A stretch of 64,000 nt of DNA from Streptomyces sp. CB02366. Lineage in GTDB: Bacteria > Actinomycetota > Actinomycetes > Streptomycetales > Streptomycetaceae. Of this stretch, positions 1 through 8,768 are shown one piece after another (position 1 is the first letter of the stretch; every line of letters starts with the position of its first letter). The stretch is from NCBI RefSeq assembly GCF_001905905.1, contig NZ_LIVT01000003.1, positions 434,001 to 498,000 of the forward strand, written 5' to 3'. The notes beneath the pieces are model-generated. The model saw only the letters and a program-made list of their open reading frames with translations. It did not search any database and was not told where the DNA came from. The position numbers and the translations under genes are program-made.

Positions 1-1
1 C

Positions 2-604
2 TTCCTCGACAAGTACCTCCCCGTCCGACCCGCCTACCGCCTCTACCGCGCCGAATACATGCTCCGCCAACAAGGCTGCGACGCACTCGCCGACCTCTAC
101 GCCGAAGCAGCCGACGAACTCACCCAACAGATCGCCGTCACCGGACTCGGAGGACTGACCGGGTGGCGCAAGACGGCCGTGGCACCCGAGTTGCGCGGAC
201 ACAGCATTCCCTCTCACGGTAAGGGCGTCGGCCCGGCCCGCGTTCGAATCCCTGGCGGGCGGCCGGACGGCCAAGCCGTCATCGCGGGCCACGGGGCGTA
301 CATCCGAGGCACCGGGGACACTCAGATGCCTAGCGGCACCTGGGGCTACCTCTATGTCGAGGACGGGAAAATGCTCGGACAGCCCGTCGGACTTGCCGTC
401 GAGCAAGGCAAGAAAGTGAAGCCCACGGAGATCTTTGGACCCGGCAAGGACATTCCGAACTACACCGTGTTCCCGGGGACCGACCTGAGGATGATGTCGG
501 GGTCGATCACGGTGAGCAAGCCCACGCTGCTCAGCGATATCCTCAAACCCAACATGGGACCTGTGCACATGGCCTTCTGCCGAGAACACTGCAACCCACG
601 CTGA
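2..604 (+). CDS. 3' part of a putative polymorphic toxin / Stv-type adhesin-domain protein (cut by window edge)
   Basis: The reading frame is open to the left edge, so this is only the last 200 residues of a longer protein. The first visible in-frame ATG is at 59. The C-terminal 125 residues contain VIAGHGAY, QMPSGTW, IPNYTVFPG, SKPTLLSDILKPNMG and a final AFCREHC. From memory this pattern resembles the 'putative adhesin Stv' domain at the C terminus of some secreted polymorphic toxins; that assignment is recall, not a search. The upstream part (Ala/Glu-rich, about residues 20-50) is not recognised. Codon use is less G/C-biased than in the core genes further right, consistent with accessory DNA. 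It ends 9 nt before the next gene, which may be its partner. Confidence 0.55.
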   Translation, partial: FLDKYLPVRPAYRLYRAEYMLRQQGCDALADLYAEAADELTQQIAVTGLGGLTGWRKTAVAPELRGHSIPSHGKGVGPARVRIPGGRPDGQAVIAGHGAYIRGTGDTQMPSGTWGYLYVEDGKMLGQPVGLAVEQGKKVKPTEIFGPGKDIPNYTVFPGTDLRMMSGSITVSKPTLLSDILKPNMGPVHMAFCREHCNPR

Positions 605-613
605 GGAGTGGTT

Positions 614-1033
614 ATGCCCTACTACCCCGACATGACCGCCTACGTGTACGACACATCGGACCAGGAGATGCTCAACATCGGCTGGTTGGGACCCGATTGC
701 GCTTACCGCACCGGGATCGTGGACGACCGTGTGATCGATGCGATGAAGGCCCTCAGCAGTGCCTACGACAACCAGACGCGCGGTGTTCACGACTGCGAGT
801 TCTGCTCCACCGAGCGGCCCGTCATCCTTGGCGGTCCGGCCTTCGACACCCAGGTATGGCTCGGCTCTGCCGAGATCCGCGCTCAGGATACCGACGGCAC
901 TGTCTACTCGGCCCCCAACCTCGTCATCCACTACATCACGGAGCACCGCTACTGCCCTCCCGCGGAGTTCTGCCGGGCGGTAGTCAGGACGGCTGGGATG
1001 GATGGCCCTGACGAGCTGGTCTTGGCTGACTAG
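614..1033 (+). CDS. DUF7919-like small protein, possible partner of the preceding gene
   Basis: This is a 139-residue protein with no signal peptide or membrane segment. ATG 614 is preferred over GTG 608 because the GAGGAG at 603-608 lies 5 nt upstream of 614 and overlaps 608. It has an N-terminal Y-P-D-M-T-A-Y segment, a central RGVHDCEFC motif with paired cysteines, and a C-terminal V-I-H-Y-I-T-E-H-R-Y-C-P-P segment. This pattern recurs in short actinobacterial proteins I recall as DUF7919. The start is 9 nt after the upstream stop, so co-transcription is likely. An immunity role for the upstream product is only an inference from adjacency and size; no function is established. Confidence 0.6.
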   Translation: MPYYPDMTAYVYDTSDQEMLNIGWLGPDCAYRTGIVDDRVIDAMKALSSAYDNQTRGVHDCEFCSTERPVILGGPAFDTQVWLGSAEIRAQDTDGTVYSAPNLVIHYITEHRYCPPAEFCRAVVRTAGMDGPDELVLAD

Positions 1034-2456
1034 CTCCAGGGGAAGACAATCCGCAGGTCGCGAGATCCAGGCGGGAGACGCAGCGTCCGGCCACCTCAAT
1101 CAGCTGGCCGGACGCTGGCCTCATGAGCCGAGCCCTTCACCGACAGCGACAATCTCCCCAATGCCGCCCAGACGTCACTGCTGTTCTCGACCAGCATCGG
1201 CTCGAACGTGCGGACGTCGTGTTCGTGGACGGTCAGACGGGACATGCCGGCCTCTCGCCATGGCGGAACTTCTCTCCCCTGAGGACAGACTGATGCTGAG
1301 CGGCAAAGACGCTGCCGGGCTGACCCAGAACTTCCTGGAGCAGCAGGCCAGCCACGAAGGCACGGGCTTCGCGCTCGTCGAAGGGAAACGCGCCCAAGTG
1401 AGAGGCGACTTCTCTTTCGACTGCCAGTCAGCTGCCTATCTCCGTGACGGAGACCTCCGGGACATAGCTGTAGGTACGGACTAGCTGCGCATGGACGGAC
1501 ATACCGGAGAATGCCGACTACTGGGTGCAGTAGAGTCCGCAGGGCTCGACCCCTTCTGAACTGACCGGTCAAAACACCCGCGGAGCGTCGTCAGGCGACA
1601 AGCCCGTTGCCTGCGGCAATCATGTGCCGCAGGCAACGGATCAGTGGCCTTTGACCCAGCTCCCAAGGTGATCCCGGGTCCGCGCGCCAGCACAGCCGAC
1701 AGGGGCCCCAGTCCAGAAGCTACGCTCGCTTGCCCCGGCCTCCAGGGCACGGCCTTCATCTCGAGCCGTTCCTCGGGATCGCCTCAGGTCCGGAAGACTT
1801 CGCTCTTCGATTTGCCGGTGTCCGAGCCCAGCACCCCGACCAAGCGGCCGACGTTGCAGGCACAAGCCCTTGGCGGTCATCGGCCCGAGTGGAAGTGCGA
1901 TCTTTCCACGACGTAGCGATCTGCACGGTGGCCTTGACCGCTGACAGCAACAGCCGCTCGGCGCCCCCCTGAGAAGTTCGAGACCGTCCGCCGGATGTAC
2001 TGACTCACGCAGGCGAAGCGGGCCACATCGGGACGGAGACCTCCGTGGATCCCCTCGGGTTCGACTGCCGGTTCCGCAAACAGTCGCACCGCGGCTGACC
2101 ACGTACCCTGCAGACAGCCGATGCACACGACGACTCAGAAGAGGGCGGACACCTCCGCCAAGATCTGCCGCACCTCTCCACAGCACGCTATCGGCGCAGC
2201 GAGGCGCTCACATCGGAAGATATTGCCCCTGTCGATGGTCCGGTCCGCAGAACCCCAGCCAGAGAGAGTTCCGGGCGGTCAAGACGTCCCATGCGAGCGT
2301 CAGGACTCTCCGATCGAGACCCTGAAGGCGTCGCCGATGTAAGCGCCTCCCTGATGAATTCGCACGTCAGGAATGCACGAGGGGGGATCCGTCCCCTCGA
2401 CCCGCCGCACGAAGGGAAACGGGTCGAGCAACCCATCCAGACCATAAAGCCGCAGG
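1034..2456. other. 1.4-kb stretch without an intact gene, probably decayed accessory DNA
   Basis: Several short frames exist on both strands, but none has a consistent codon pattern and a convincing start. The best candidate is a 49-codon frame on the minus strand (1096-1245). It begins MSRLTVHEHDV after a GAGAGG ribosome-binding site, with good third-position bias for about 30 codons before the pattern collapses. It could be a truncated gene start. Base composition is visibly lower in G+C than from 2457 onward. No terminal repeats or transposase motifs were recognised. Confidence 0.45.
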
Positions 2457-3785
2457 TCAGGCCCCCTTGCCCGCAGGCTCCAGAATAGCCACGCACTCAA
2501 CATGCGACGTCATCGGGAACAAGTCGAACGCCCGCAGCGTCCGCACCTTGTACCCGCCCTCCGCGAAGTACGCCAGGTCGCGGGCCAGGGCCGCCGGGTC
2601 GCACGCGACGTAGGCGATGCGACGGGCGCCCAGGGTGGACAGGTGCTTGACCACCTGCTTGCCCGCGCCCGCGCGGGGCGGGTCCAGGACGATCAGGTCG
2701 CACTCGGTGATGCCCGTGCGGGGCAGGACCTGGTCGACCTTGCCGTGTTCGATGCGGACGCGGTCGAGGTCCTTCAGGTTGTGGCGGGCGTCCTCCACCG
2801 CGCGCTTGCCGGACTCGATGCCGAGGACCGCGCCCTTCTCGCCGATGCGCTGGCCGATGGCTCCGGCGAACAGGCCGACGCCGCAGTAGAGGTCGAGCGC
2901 CGTGTCGCTCTTGCGGGGCAGCAGCCCCTGCATGACCGCGCGGACCAGGGTGTCGGCGGCCTGCGGGTGGACCTGCCAGAAGCCTCCGGAACCGACGCGG
3001 TAGGTGCGGTCGTCGGCGCGCTCGCGGACGAAGGCGCGGCCGTGGACGCGGTGGACGCCGCCGTCCTTCTCGTCGACGCGGAGCACGGAGACCGGCTTGT
3101 CCAGCTCCACCAGGGGGAGCCGGCCGCCGGGCTTCGGGGTGAGGATGACCTGGCGGTCGTTCGAGCCGGTGGCGGTGACGGCCTCCACCGCGGCGATCTG
3201 CGGCCACTCGCGCTTCTCGACGCCGAGCTCCGAGACGCCCGGCGCGGCGATCAGGCAGCGGTCGATCGGCTCGACGTCGTGCGAGCGGTGCTTGCGCAGG
3301 CCCACGCGGCCGTCCGCGTCGACGGCGTACTGGACACGGGTGCGCCAGGCCGGGACCTCCCCCGCAGGCAGCTTGTCGCCCTCGGCCGGCATGACCGTGC
3401 CGTCCCAGCCGGCCTCCTCGGGGGTCAGGCCCGCCAGGCGCTGCAACTGCTCGGCGATCACCTCGCCCTTGAGGCGGCGCTGCGCGCCGGGCTTGGCGTG
3501 CTGCCAGTCGCAGCCGCCGCACTTGCCGGGGCCGGCGTACGGGCAGGGCGCCTCGACCCGGTCCTTGGACGGTTCGAGGATCCGTACCGCGTCGGCCCGC
3601 AGGAAGCGGGAGTCCGCGTCGCCCTCGGTGACCTTGGCGATGATCTTCTCGCCGGGGAGCGTGTGGCGTACGAAGAGGACCTGGTTCTCCGCGGTGCGGG
3701 CGATGCAGTGGCCTCCGTGCGCCACGGGACCGACCTCGACCTCGTACTCCTCCCCGACCAGCGACGACGTGGGTTCGTTCTGCAT
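2457..3785 (-). CDS. TrmA/RumA-type 5-methyluridine RNA methyltransferase
   Basis: This is a 442-residue class I SAM-dependent RNA m5U methyltransferase. The N-terminal 70 residues look like a TRAM RNA-binding domain. Next comes a Cys cluster (CPYAGPGKCGGCDWQH, residues about 83-98) that in this family binds a 4Fe-4S cluster. The methyltransferase core has ALDLYCGVGLFAG (SAM loop), LDPPRAG and the catalytic cysteine in YVACDPAALARD, ending DLFPMTSHVECVA. All expected motifs are present. Start ATG 3785 has AGGAG 9 nt upstream. Whether it acts on 23S rRNA or tRNA cannot be told from sequence. The M. tuberculosis counterpart is Rv2689c, in the same order next to the APC permease gene. Confidence 0.93.
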   Translation of the reverse strand: MQNEPTSSLVGEEYEVEVGPVAHGGHCIARTAENQVLFVRHTLPGEKIIAKVTEGDADSRFLRADAVRILEPSKDRVEAPCPYAGPGKCGGCDWQHAKPGAQRRLKGEVIAEQLQRLAGLTPEEAGWDGTVMPAEGDKLPAGEVPAWRTRVQYAVDADGRVGLRKHRSHDVEPIDRCLIAAPGVSELGVEKREWPQIAAVEAVTATGSNDRQVILTPKPGGRLPLVELDKPVSVLRVDEKDGGVHRVHGRAFVRERADDRTYRVGSGGFWQVHPQAADTLVRAVMQGLLPRKSDTALDLYCGVGLFAGAIGQRIGEKGAVLGIESGKRAVEDARHNLKDLDRVRIEHGKVDQVLPRTGITECDLIVLDPPRAGAGKQVVKHLSTLGARRIAYVACDPAALARDLAYFAEGGYKVRTLRAFDLFPMTSHVECVAILEPAGKGA

Positions 3786-3817
3786 GAGGGGAGGCTCCTG
3801 GGGGAAGGGGGTGAACG

Positions 3818-3837
3818 GTCCGGCCCGCGGGCCGGAC
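3818..3837. terminator. 20-bp perfect palindrome between the permease and methyltransferase genes
   Basis: GTCCGGCCCG is followed directly by its exact complement CGGGCCGGAC. It lies 164 nt beyond the stop of the permease gene at 4001 and 33 nt upstream of the methyltransferase start. It could form a hairpin ending permease transcription, or a structure in the methyltransferase leader. There is no T-run. Confidence 0.4.
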
Positions 3838-4000
3838 GACAGCCCACCAGTCTACGCGGACGCGGTCGGGCCGCCGACCACGGCGGCCGCGGCCTCCGCC
3901 CCTCCCCCGCCCGGGCCGTCGTTCGTGACGGCCCGGACCGACGCCCGTCTCCCGTCGCGACAGCGCTCAGCCCCCGGGCCCGGGTCCGGCGCCGGCCCGC

Positions 4001-6079
4001 TCACCCTTTGCCGCCCCGCCCCTTGCCGTGCTGCTCCTTGCGATGCGGATCCTTGTGGCGGCGTTCCACCGGGCCCCGGCGGACCGAGCCCGGGGCGTTC
4101 CAGTCGGCGCGCCTGCGGGCCCGCTTCTTCGCGGCCTCGGAGGACTGGAGCTGGTACGGGACGGAGGTCACCATGACGCCCGGGGTGAAGAGCAGACGGC
4201 CCTTGAGGCGCAGGGCGCTCTGGTTGTGCAGCAGGTGCTCGTACCAGTGGCCGACCACGTACTCGGGGATGTAGACGCTGATCACGTCGCGCGGGCTCTG
4301 GCGGCGCAGCCCCTTGACGTACTCGATGACCGGGCGGGTCACCTCGCGGTAGGGCGAGTCGAGGATCTTGAGGGGGACGTTGATGCCGCGGCGTTCCCAG
4401 TCCTCGCGCAGCACCCTGGTCTCATCCGGGTCCACGCTGATGGAGAGCGCCTCCAGGTGGTCGGCGCGGACCAGTTGGGCGTAGGCGAGGGCGCGCAGGG
4501 TGGGGCGGTGGAGCTTGGAGACGAGGACGATGGCGTGGACGCGGGAGGGGCGCGCGCTCTCCTCCGCGGGGGTCTCGTCGGCGGCGATCTCGGCGGCGAC
4601 CCGGTCGTAGTGCTTCCGGATCGCGGTCATCGTGCCGTAGAAGATGACCATCCCGAGCAGCGCCACCCACGCGCCGTGGGTGAACTTGGTGGCGAGCACG
4701 ATCACCAGGACCACGCCGCAGAAGAAGGCTCCGAAGGCGTTGATGGCGCGGGAGCGGACCATGTGGCGGCGCTTGGCCTGGTCCCGTTCGTCGGCCAGGA
4801 GGCGGTTCCAGTGCCGCACCATGCCGGTCTGGCTGAGCGTGAAGGAGACGAACACCCCGACGATGTACAGCTGGATCAGCTTCGTGGAGTCGGCTCCGTA
4901 GATCCCGACGAGCAGGATCGCCGCGCCGGCCAGCAGCACGATGCCGTTGGAGAAGGCGAGGCGGTCGCCGCGCGTGTGCAGCTGGCGCGGCAGGTAGCGG
5001 TCCTGCGCGAGGATCGAGCCGAGCAGCGGGAAGCCGTTGTAGGCGGTGTTCGCGGCGAGGAAGAGGACCAGGGCGGTGGCGGCGGCGAGGACCATGAAGA
5101 GGAACGATCCGTGGCCGAACACCGCCTCGGCGACCTGGGCGATGACCGGGTCCTGGGTGAAGCCCGCGCCGACCGGGACGCCGTCGCGGATCAGGTCGAC
5201 CGCCGGGTGCTCGGCCATCTTGACGTCGGTGGCCAGGGCGAGGCCGATGATGCCGCAGAACATGGTGACGGCGAGCAGGCCCATCAGCGCCAGCGTGGTC
5301 GCGGCGTTCTTGCTCTTCGGCTTGCGGAAGGCCGGCACCCCGTTGCTGATCGCCTCGACCCCGGTGAGGGCGGCGCAACCGGAGGAGAAGGCCCGCAGCA
5401 GGAGGAAGAGAAGCGCGAAGCCGGCCATTCCCTGGTGTTCGGGCTTGATCTCCAGGTCGGAGGTGGGGGCGTGCATCGCCTCACCGAGGACCAGTCCTCG
5501 GAAACTGCCCCACAGGATCATGAGAAAGACGCCGGCCACGAAGAGATAGGTGGGGATGGCGAAGAGTTTTCCCGACTCCTTCACTCCCCGCAGGTTCATC
5601 AGGGTGAGCAGGACGATGGCGGCGACGGCGCAGGCCGTCTTGTTCTCGATGACGAACGGGACCGCGGAGCCCAGGTTCTCGACGCCGGAGGAGATCGACA
5701 CGGCGACGGTGAGGACGTAGTCCACGAGCAGGGCGCTGGCGACGGTCAGCCCGGCCTTCGGGCCGAGGTTGGTGGTCGCGACCTCGTAGTCCCCGCCCCC
5801 GCTGGGGTAGGCCCGGACGTTCTGCCGGTAGGAGGCGACGACCGTGAACATCAGGACGACGACCGCCACCGCGATCCAGGGGCTGAAGTGGTAGGCCGAC
5901 ACCCCCGCGATGGACAGCACGAGGAGGACTTCTCCCGGTGCGTACGCCACCGAGGACAACGGGTCGGAAGCGAAGACGGGCAGGGCGATGCGCTTGGGGA
6001 GAAGGGTCTCCCCGAGCTTGTCGCTGCGCAGCGCCCGGCCGATCAGGATCCGTTTGGGCACGTCGGTCAGTTTGGACAC
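4001..6079 (-). CDS. APC-superfamily permease, KimA (YdaO)-like probable potassium importer
   Basis: This is a 692-residue membrane protein. An N-terminal cytoplasmic segment leads into LPVFASDPLSSVAYAPGE, the signature of the KimA/YdaO branch of APC transporters, followed by about 12 membrane helices to residue 450. A soluble C-terminal domain of roughly 200 residues follows, and a Lys/Arg/Gly-rich tail. KimA of Bacillus is a high-affinity K+/H+ symporter inhibited by c-di-AMP (family knowledge). The substrate is inferred here from that resemblance and from two RCK-type potassium regulators encoded divergently. GTG 6079 (VSKLTDVPKR) is chosen; the frame also allows ATG 6172 with a 31-residue extension of low-complexity type. 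A -10-like TACGAT sits 7 nt before the GTG, suggesting a leaderless message. Confidence 0.82.
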   Translation of the reverse strand: MSKLTDVPKRILIGRALRSDKLGETLLPKRIALPVFASDPLSSVAYAPGEVLLVLSIAGVSAYHFSPWIAVAVVVLMFTVVASYRQNVRAYPSGGGDYEVATTNLGPKAGLTVASALLVDYVLTVAVSISSGVENLGSAVPFVIENKTACAVAAIVLLTLMNLRGVKESGKLFAIPTYLFVAGVFLMILWGSFRGLVLGEAMHAPTSDLEIKPEHQGMAGFALLFLLLRAFSSGCAALTGVEAISNGVPAFRKPKSKNAATTLALMGLLAVTMFCGIIGLALATDVKMAEHPAVDLIRDGVPVGAGFTQDPVIAQVAEAVFGHGSFLFMVLAAATALVLFLAANTAYNGFPLLGSILAQDRYLPRQLHTRGDRLAFSNGIVLLAGAAILLVGIYGADSTKLIQLYIVGVFVSFTLSQTGMVRHWNRLLADERDQAKRRHMVRSRAINAFGAFFCGVVLVIVLATKFTHGAWVALLGMVIFYGTMTAIRKHYDRVAAEIAADETPAEESARPSRVHAIVLVSKLHRPTLRALAYAQLVRADHLEALSISVDPDETRVLREDWERRGINVPLKILDSPYREVTRPVIEYVKGLRRQSPRDVISVYIPEYVVGHWYEHLLHNQSALRLKGRLLFTPGVMVTSVPYQLQSSEAAKKRARRRADWNAPGSVRRGPVERRHKDPHRKEQHGKGRGGKG

Positions 6080-6092
6080 GCTGAGGATCGTA
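6080..6092 (-). promoter_or_regulatory. Candidate -10 element for a leaderless KimA-like transcript
   Basis: On the minus strand TACGAT (6092-6087) fits the TAnnnT -10 pattern of vegetative Streptomyces promoters. It ends 7 nt before GTG 6079, so transcription would begin at or near the start codon. No clear -35 and no ribosome-binding site are visible, which supports but does not prove leaderless translation. The rest of the 322-bp divergent region (6080-6401) has a pyrimidine-rich run near 6205-6222 and no other recognisable site. Confidence 0.4.
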
Positions 6093-6401
6093 AACGGAGC
6101 CGACGGCCGAAACGCACGCCCTTTCGACGCGCCCCCGCAATCTCCTGCGGTCGGCCGAGAACGCTCCTCCATTCTTTAACGCGATCCTTGCGTTCACGCG
6201 TCCTTTTTTGCTTTTCCTTTACCGGCACGGGCGACTGCGGGGAGACGCGGATGAGGCGTGGACTCCCCCGGCGCTTAAGCTCGACTCCGGGCCGCACCGC
6301 GGGTGTGTGCCCCGTTGTTTGCCCAGCAAGCCGAGAGAGAAGTGTGAGCAGCGTGTTTTCGCAGGTCAGCCGGATGAACCGGACGGCGGGGTAGGCGCAC
6401 A

Positions 6402-7070
6402 GTGCACATCGTCATCATGGGCTGCGGGCGCGTCGGAGCCGCTCTCGCACAGACCCTGGAACAGCAGGGGCACACCGTCGCGGTGATCGACCAGGACCCC
6501 ACGTCGTTCCGTCGTCTCGGGTCCGGATTCGGAGGCCGCCGGGTCACCGGCGTCGGCTTCGACCAGGACACGCTCCGCGAGGCGGGCATCGAGGACGCCG
6601 GCGCGTTCGCCGCCGTCAGCAGTGGCGACAACTCCAACATCATCGCGGCCCGGGTGGCCCGCGAGATGTTCTCCATCGAGAACGTCGCGGCGCGGATCTA
6701 CGATCCCCGGCGTGCCGAGGTCTACCAGCGTCTCGGCATCCCCACCGTGGCGACGGTGCGCTGGACGGCGGACCAGATGCTGCGACGGCTGCTGCCCTCG
6801 GGCGCGGAGCCCCTGTGGCGTGATCCGAGCGGAGGGGTGCAGCTCGCCGAGGTGCACACGACGCCGTCCTGGATCGGCCACCGGATCAGCACGCTCCAGG
6901 AGGAGACGGGGGTCCGGGTGGCCTTCCTGACCCGGTTGGGCGAGGCCATACTGCCGACCTCGCAGACCGTCCTGCAGGAGGGCGACCTCGTCCACGTGAT
7001 GATGCGTACGGACGAGATCGCCAAGGTCGAGGCGGCGTTCGCCCAGGGTCCTGAGGAGGACGGTCACTGA
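6402..7070 (+). CDS. ceoB: TrkA-family potassium uptake regulatory protein CeoB
   Basis: This is a 222-residue cytoplasmic RCK protein. The N-terminal Rossmann fold starts HIVIMGCGRVGAALA (the GxGxxG nucleotide loop) with acidic D at the end of strand 2 (VAVIDQDP), and a C-terminal TrkA_C domain from about residue 140. Such proteins form gating rings for K+ transporters and bind NAD(H) or ATP, and in some species c-di-AMP through TrkA_C. GTG 6402 is used; an internal ATG at 6417 would remove part of the first beta strand. It overlaps ceoC by one base (TGATG). The pair is orthologous in position to Rv2691/Rv2692. Confidence 0.92.
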   Translation: MHIVIMGCGRVGAALAQTLEQQGHTVAVIDQDPTSFRRLGSGFGGRRVTGVGFDQDTLREAGIEDAGAFAAVSSGDNSNIIAARVAREMFSIENVAARIYDPRRAEVYQRLGIPTVATVRWTADQMLRRLLPSGAEPLWRDPSGGVQLAEVHTTPSWIGHRISTLQEETGVRVAFLTRLGEAILPTSQTVLQEGDLVHVMMRTDEIAKVEAAFAQGPEEDGH

Positions 7071-7753
7071 TGCGTGTGTCGATTGCCGGGGCGGGGGCGG
7101 TGGGCCGTTCCATCGCCGCCGAGCTGCTGGAGAACGGGCACGAGGTGCTGCTGATCGACAAGGCGCCGACCGCCATCTCGGTGGAGCGTGTCCCGATGGC
7201 CGAGTGGCTGCTCGCGGACGCCTGTGAGATCACGTCGCTGGACGAGGCGGCGCTGCAGCGCTGCAACGTGGTGATCGCCGCGACCGGGGACGACAAGGTG
7301 AACCTGGTCGTCTCGCTGCTCGCCAAGACCGAGTACGGCGTGCCGCGCGTGGTGGCCCGGGTGAACAATCCGAAGAACGAGTGGCTGTTCAACGAGTCGT
7401 GGGGCGTGGACGTCGCCGTCTCGACGCCGCGGCTGATGTCGGCCCTGGTGGAGGAGGCGGTGAGCGTCGGCGATCTGGTCCGGCTGCTGCGCTTCAGCCA
7501 CGGCGACGCCAACCTGGTGGAGTTGACGCTGCCGCCGGAGTCGGCGCTGGCCGGTACCCGGGTCGGCGACGTCGCCTGGCCCGAGGACACCTCGCTGGTG
7601 ACGATCATCCGGGGCACGCGGGTGTTGACGCCGAACTCCGAGGAGACCCTGGAGGCCGGGGACGAGCTGCTGTTCGTGGCCGCCCAGGCGCGCGAGGAAC
7701 AGCTGGAGGACCTGCTGTCGGTCCGGAACGGCCCGGAGTCGTCGGAAGGCTGA
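7070..7753 (+). CDS. ceoC: TrkA-family potassium uptake regulatory protein CeoC
   Basis: This is a 227-residue RCK protein beginning MRVSIAGAGAVGRSIA, again a complete GxGxxG nucleotide loop with an acidic residue after strand 2 (LLIDKAP). A TrkA_C domain runs from about 140 to 215. The ATG shares its A with the ceoB stop codon, so translation is probably coupled, and the two products likely assemble in one ring. No Trk/Ktr membrane subunit is encoded here. The divergent KimA-like permease is the nearest candidate partner, though KimA itself is not known to need an RCK subunit. A strong hairpin follows at 7797. Confidence 0.92.
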   Translation: MRVSIAGAGAVGRSIAAELLENGHEVLLIDKAPTAISVERVPMAEWLLADACEITSLDEAALQRCNVVIAATGDDKVNLVVSLLAKTEYGVPRVVARVNNPKNEWLFNESWGVDVAVSTPRLMSALVEEAVSVGDLVRLLRFSHGDANLVELTLPPESALAGTRVGDVAWPEDTSLVTIIRGTRVLTPNSEETLEAGDELLFVAAQAREEQLEDLLSVRNGPESSEG

Positions 7754-7796
7754 CCCACCGGAAGCCGGAGGGCCGAACCGCCCGCGTCGTGCGCAA

Positions 7797-7829
7797 GGGG
7801 CCCGGGACCGCTGAGCGGTCCCGGGCCCC
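7797..7829 (+). terminator. Strong hairpin terminator after ceoBC
   Basis: The arms GGGGCCCGGGACCGCT and AGCGGTCCCGGGCCCC are perfectly complementary (16 bp around one base; realistically about 14 bp with a 5-base loop). The hairpin lies 44 nt after the ceoC stop and is followed by TTCC. It is well placed to end ceoBC and, from the other side, the convergent DUF3159 operon. Confidence 0.8.
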
Positions 7830-7906
7830 TTCCCCGTGTTGCCGCCGAACGCCCCGTACGCCGGGGGGCCGCGGCGGCCGTGGGCGTACGGGTCGGACGT
7901 GCGGAG

Positions 7907-7988
7907 GCGGATGTCCGGCTGTACCGGTCGGGCTTCCGGACCGCCGGGGACGGCGGATGTCCGGATGTTCTACCGGTCAGGCTTCCGG
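7907..7988. repeat. Two imperfect copies of a ~35-bp sequence covering the 3' end of the DUF3159 gene
   Basis: The segments 7907-7940 and 7953-7988 share GGCGGATGTCCGG, TACCGGTC and GGCTTCCGG in the same order and orientation, with a 2-bp length difference. The second copy contains the last codons and stop of the DUF3159 gene (stop at 7979-7977). The first copy is therefore a duplicated gene tail lying downstream of the gene. Confidence 0.75.
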
Positions 7989-8765
7989 GTCGCGGGCCGC
8001 GGCGGCGGCCTTGCGCTCCTTCTTCTCGGCCTGCTCCTCGGCCTCCATCTCGGCGAAGACGTCGATGGGCGCCGGCGCCTTGGCGAGGAAGACCCAGGTC
8101 AGGTAGACGGCGAGCAGGAACGGCGGGATCTTGAGGGCGATGAGCACCCAGCCGAACTGGGTGGTGTCGGCCCACCAGTAGAGCGGGAAGAGGATCGCGC
8201 ACTTGGCCAGCAGGATGAAGCCCCACGCGTAACTGGCCTTGGTGTACGCCTTCTTCCGGCCCGGGTTGCGGGTCCGCCAGGAGAGGTTCTCCTTGAAGAC
8301 CGGGCCGAGGATCAGACCGATCAGCGGCACCCCGGCGGCGGCGGTGGCGATGTAGGCGACCGCGAGGCCCAGGGTGTAGAGCATGCCCGGGAGGTAGAAG
8401 TCCTTGGCGTTGCCCGTCATCATCGCGAAGACGACGCCGAAGGCCACCCCGAAGACACCGCTGAAGGCGTGCTTCACGGTGTCCCGGCGGATCAGCCGGA
8501 CGGCGACCAGGGCCAGGGACACGGCGAGGGCCGCGATGGCCGAGATGTGCAGGTCCTTGTTGACCGTGAAGATCGTGACGAAGAGCAGCCCGGGGAGGAC
8601 TGTCTCCACCATTCCGCGCACCCCGCCGAACGCCTCGAAGAGGGCGGCCTCGGTGACGGTCCGCGTCTCCGCGTCCTGCTGGGCGGCGTGCCTCCCGCCG
8701 GTGGGCCGCGGGTCGGTGCGGTGGGGCTGGTCCGTGTCGGACGTCGGCTTGTCGAGAGACGTCAC
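7977..8765 (-). CDS. DUF3159 integral membrane protein
   Basis: This is a 262-residue protein. A polar N-terminal 40 residues precede a conserved block (ALFEAFGGVRGMVETVLPGL), and five to six hydrophobic segments follow up to about residue 230. The C terminus is cytoplasmic and Glu/Lys/Ala-rich. The family is known only as DUF3159 (Rv2693c counterpart); no biochemical role is established. The start is 3 nt after the stop of the OB-fold gene, so the two form an operon. The association with ceoBC and the permease is conserved across actinobacteria, but this gene lies on the opposite strand. Confidence 0.87.
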   Translation of the reverse strand: MTSLDKPTSDTDQPHRTDPRPTGGRHAAQQDAETRTVTEAALFEAFGGVRGMVETVLPGLLFVTIFTVNKDLHISAIAALAVSLALVAVRLIRRDTVKHAFSGVFGVAFGVVFAMMTGNAKDFYLPGMLYTLGLAVAYIATAAAGVPLIGLILGPVFKENLSWRTRNPGRKKAYTKASYAWGFILLAKCAILFPLYWWADTTQFGWVLIALKIPPFLLAVYLTWVFLAKAPAPIDVFAEMEAEEQAEKKERKAAAAARDPEA

Positions 8766-8768
8766 CGG

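Noticed and set aside
1096..1572. 158-codon minus-strand frame in the left intergenic region considered as a transposase or complete gene
   Set aside because: Only a part of about 30 codons looks coding, no transposase motif is visible, and the upstream part is Arg/Ser/Pro noise.
2502..6394. Very long plus-strand frames opposite the methyltransferase and permease genes (590 and 788 codons)
   Set aside because: They are antisense shadows caused by G/C-rich third positions. Their translations are Gly/Arg/Asp/Val low complexity, while the minus-strand frames carry complete family motifs.
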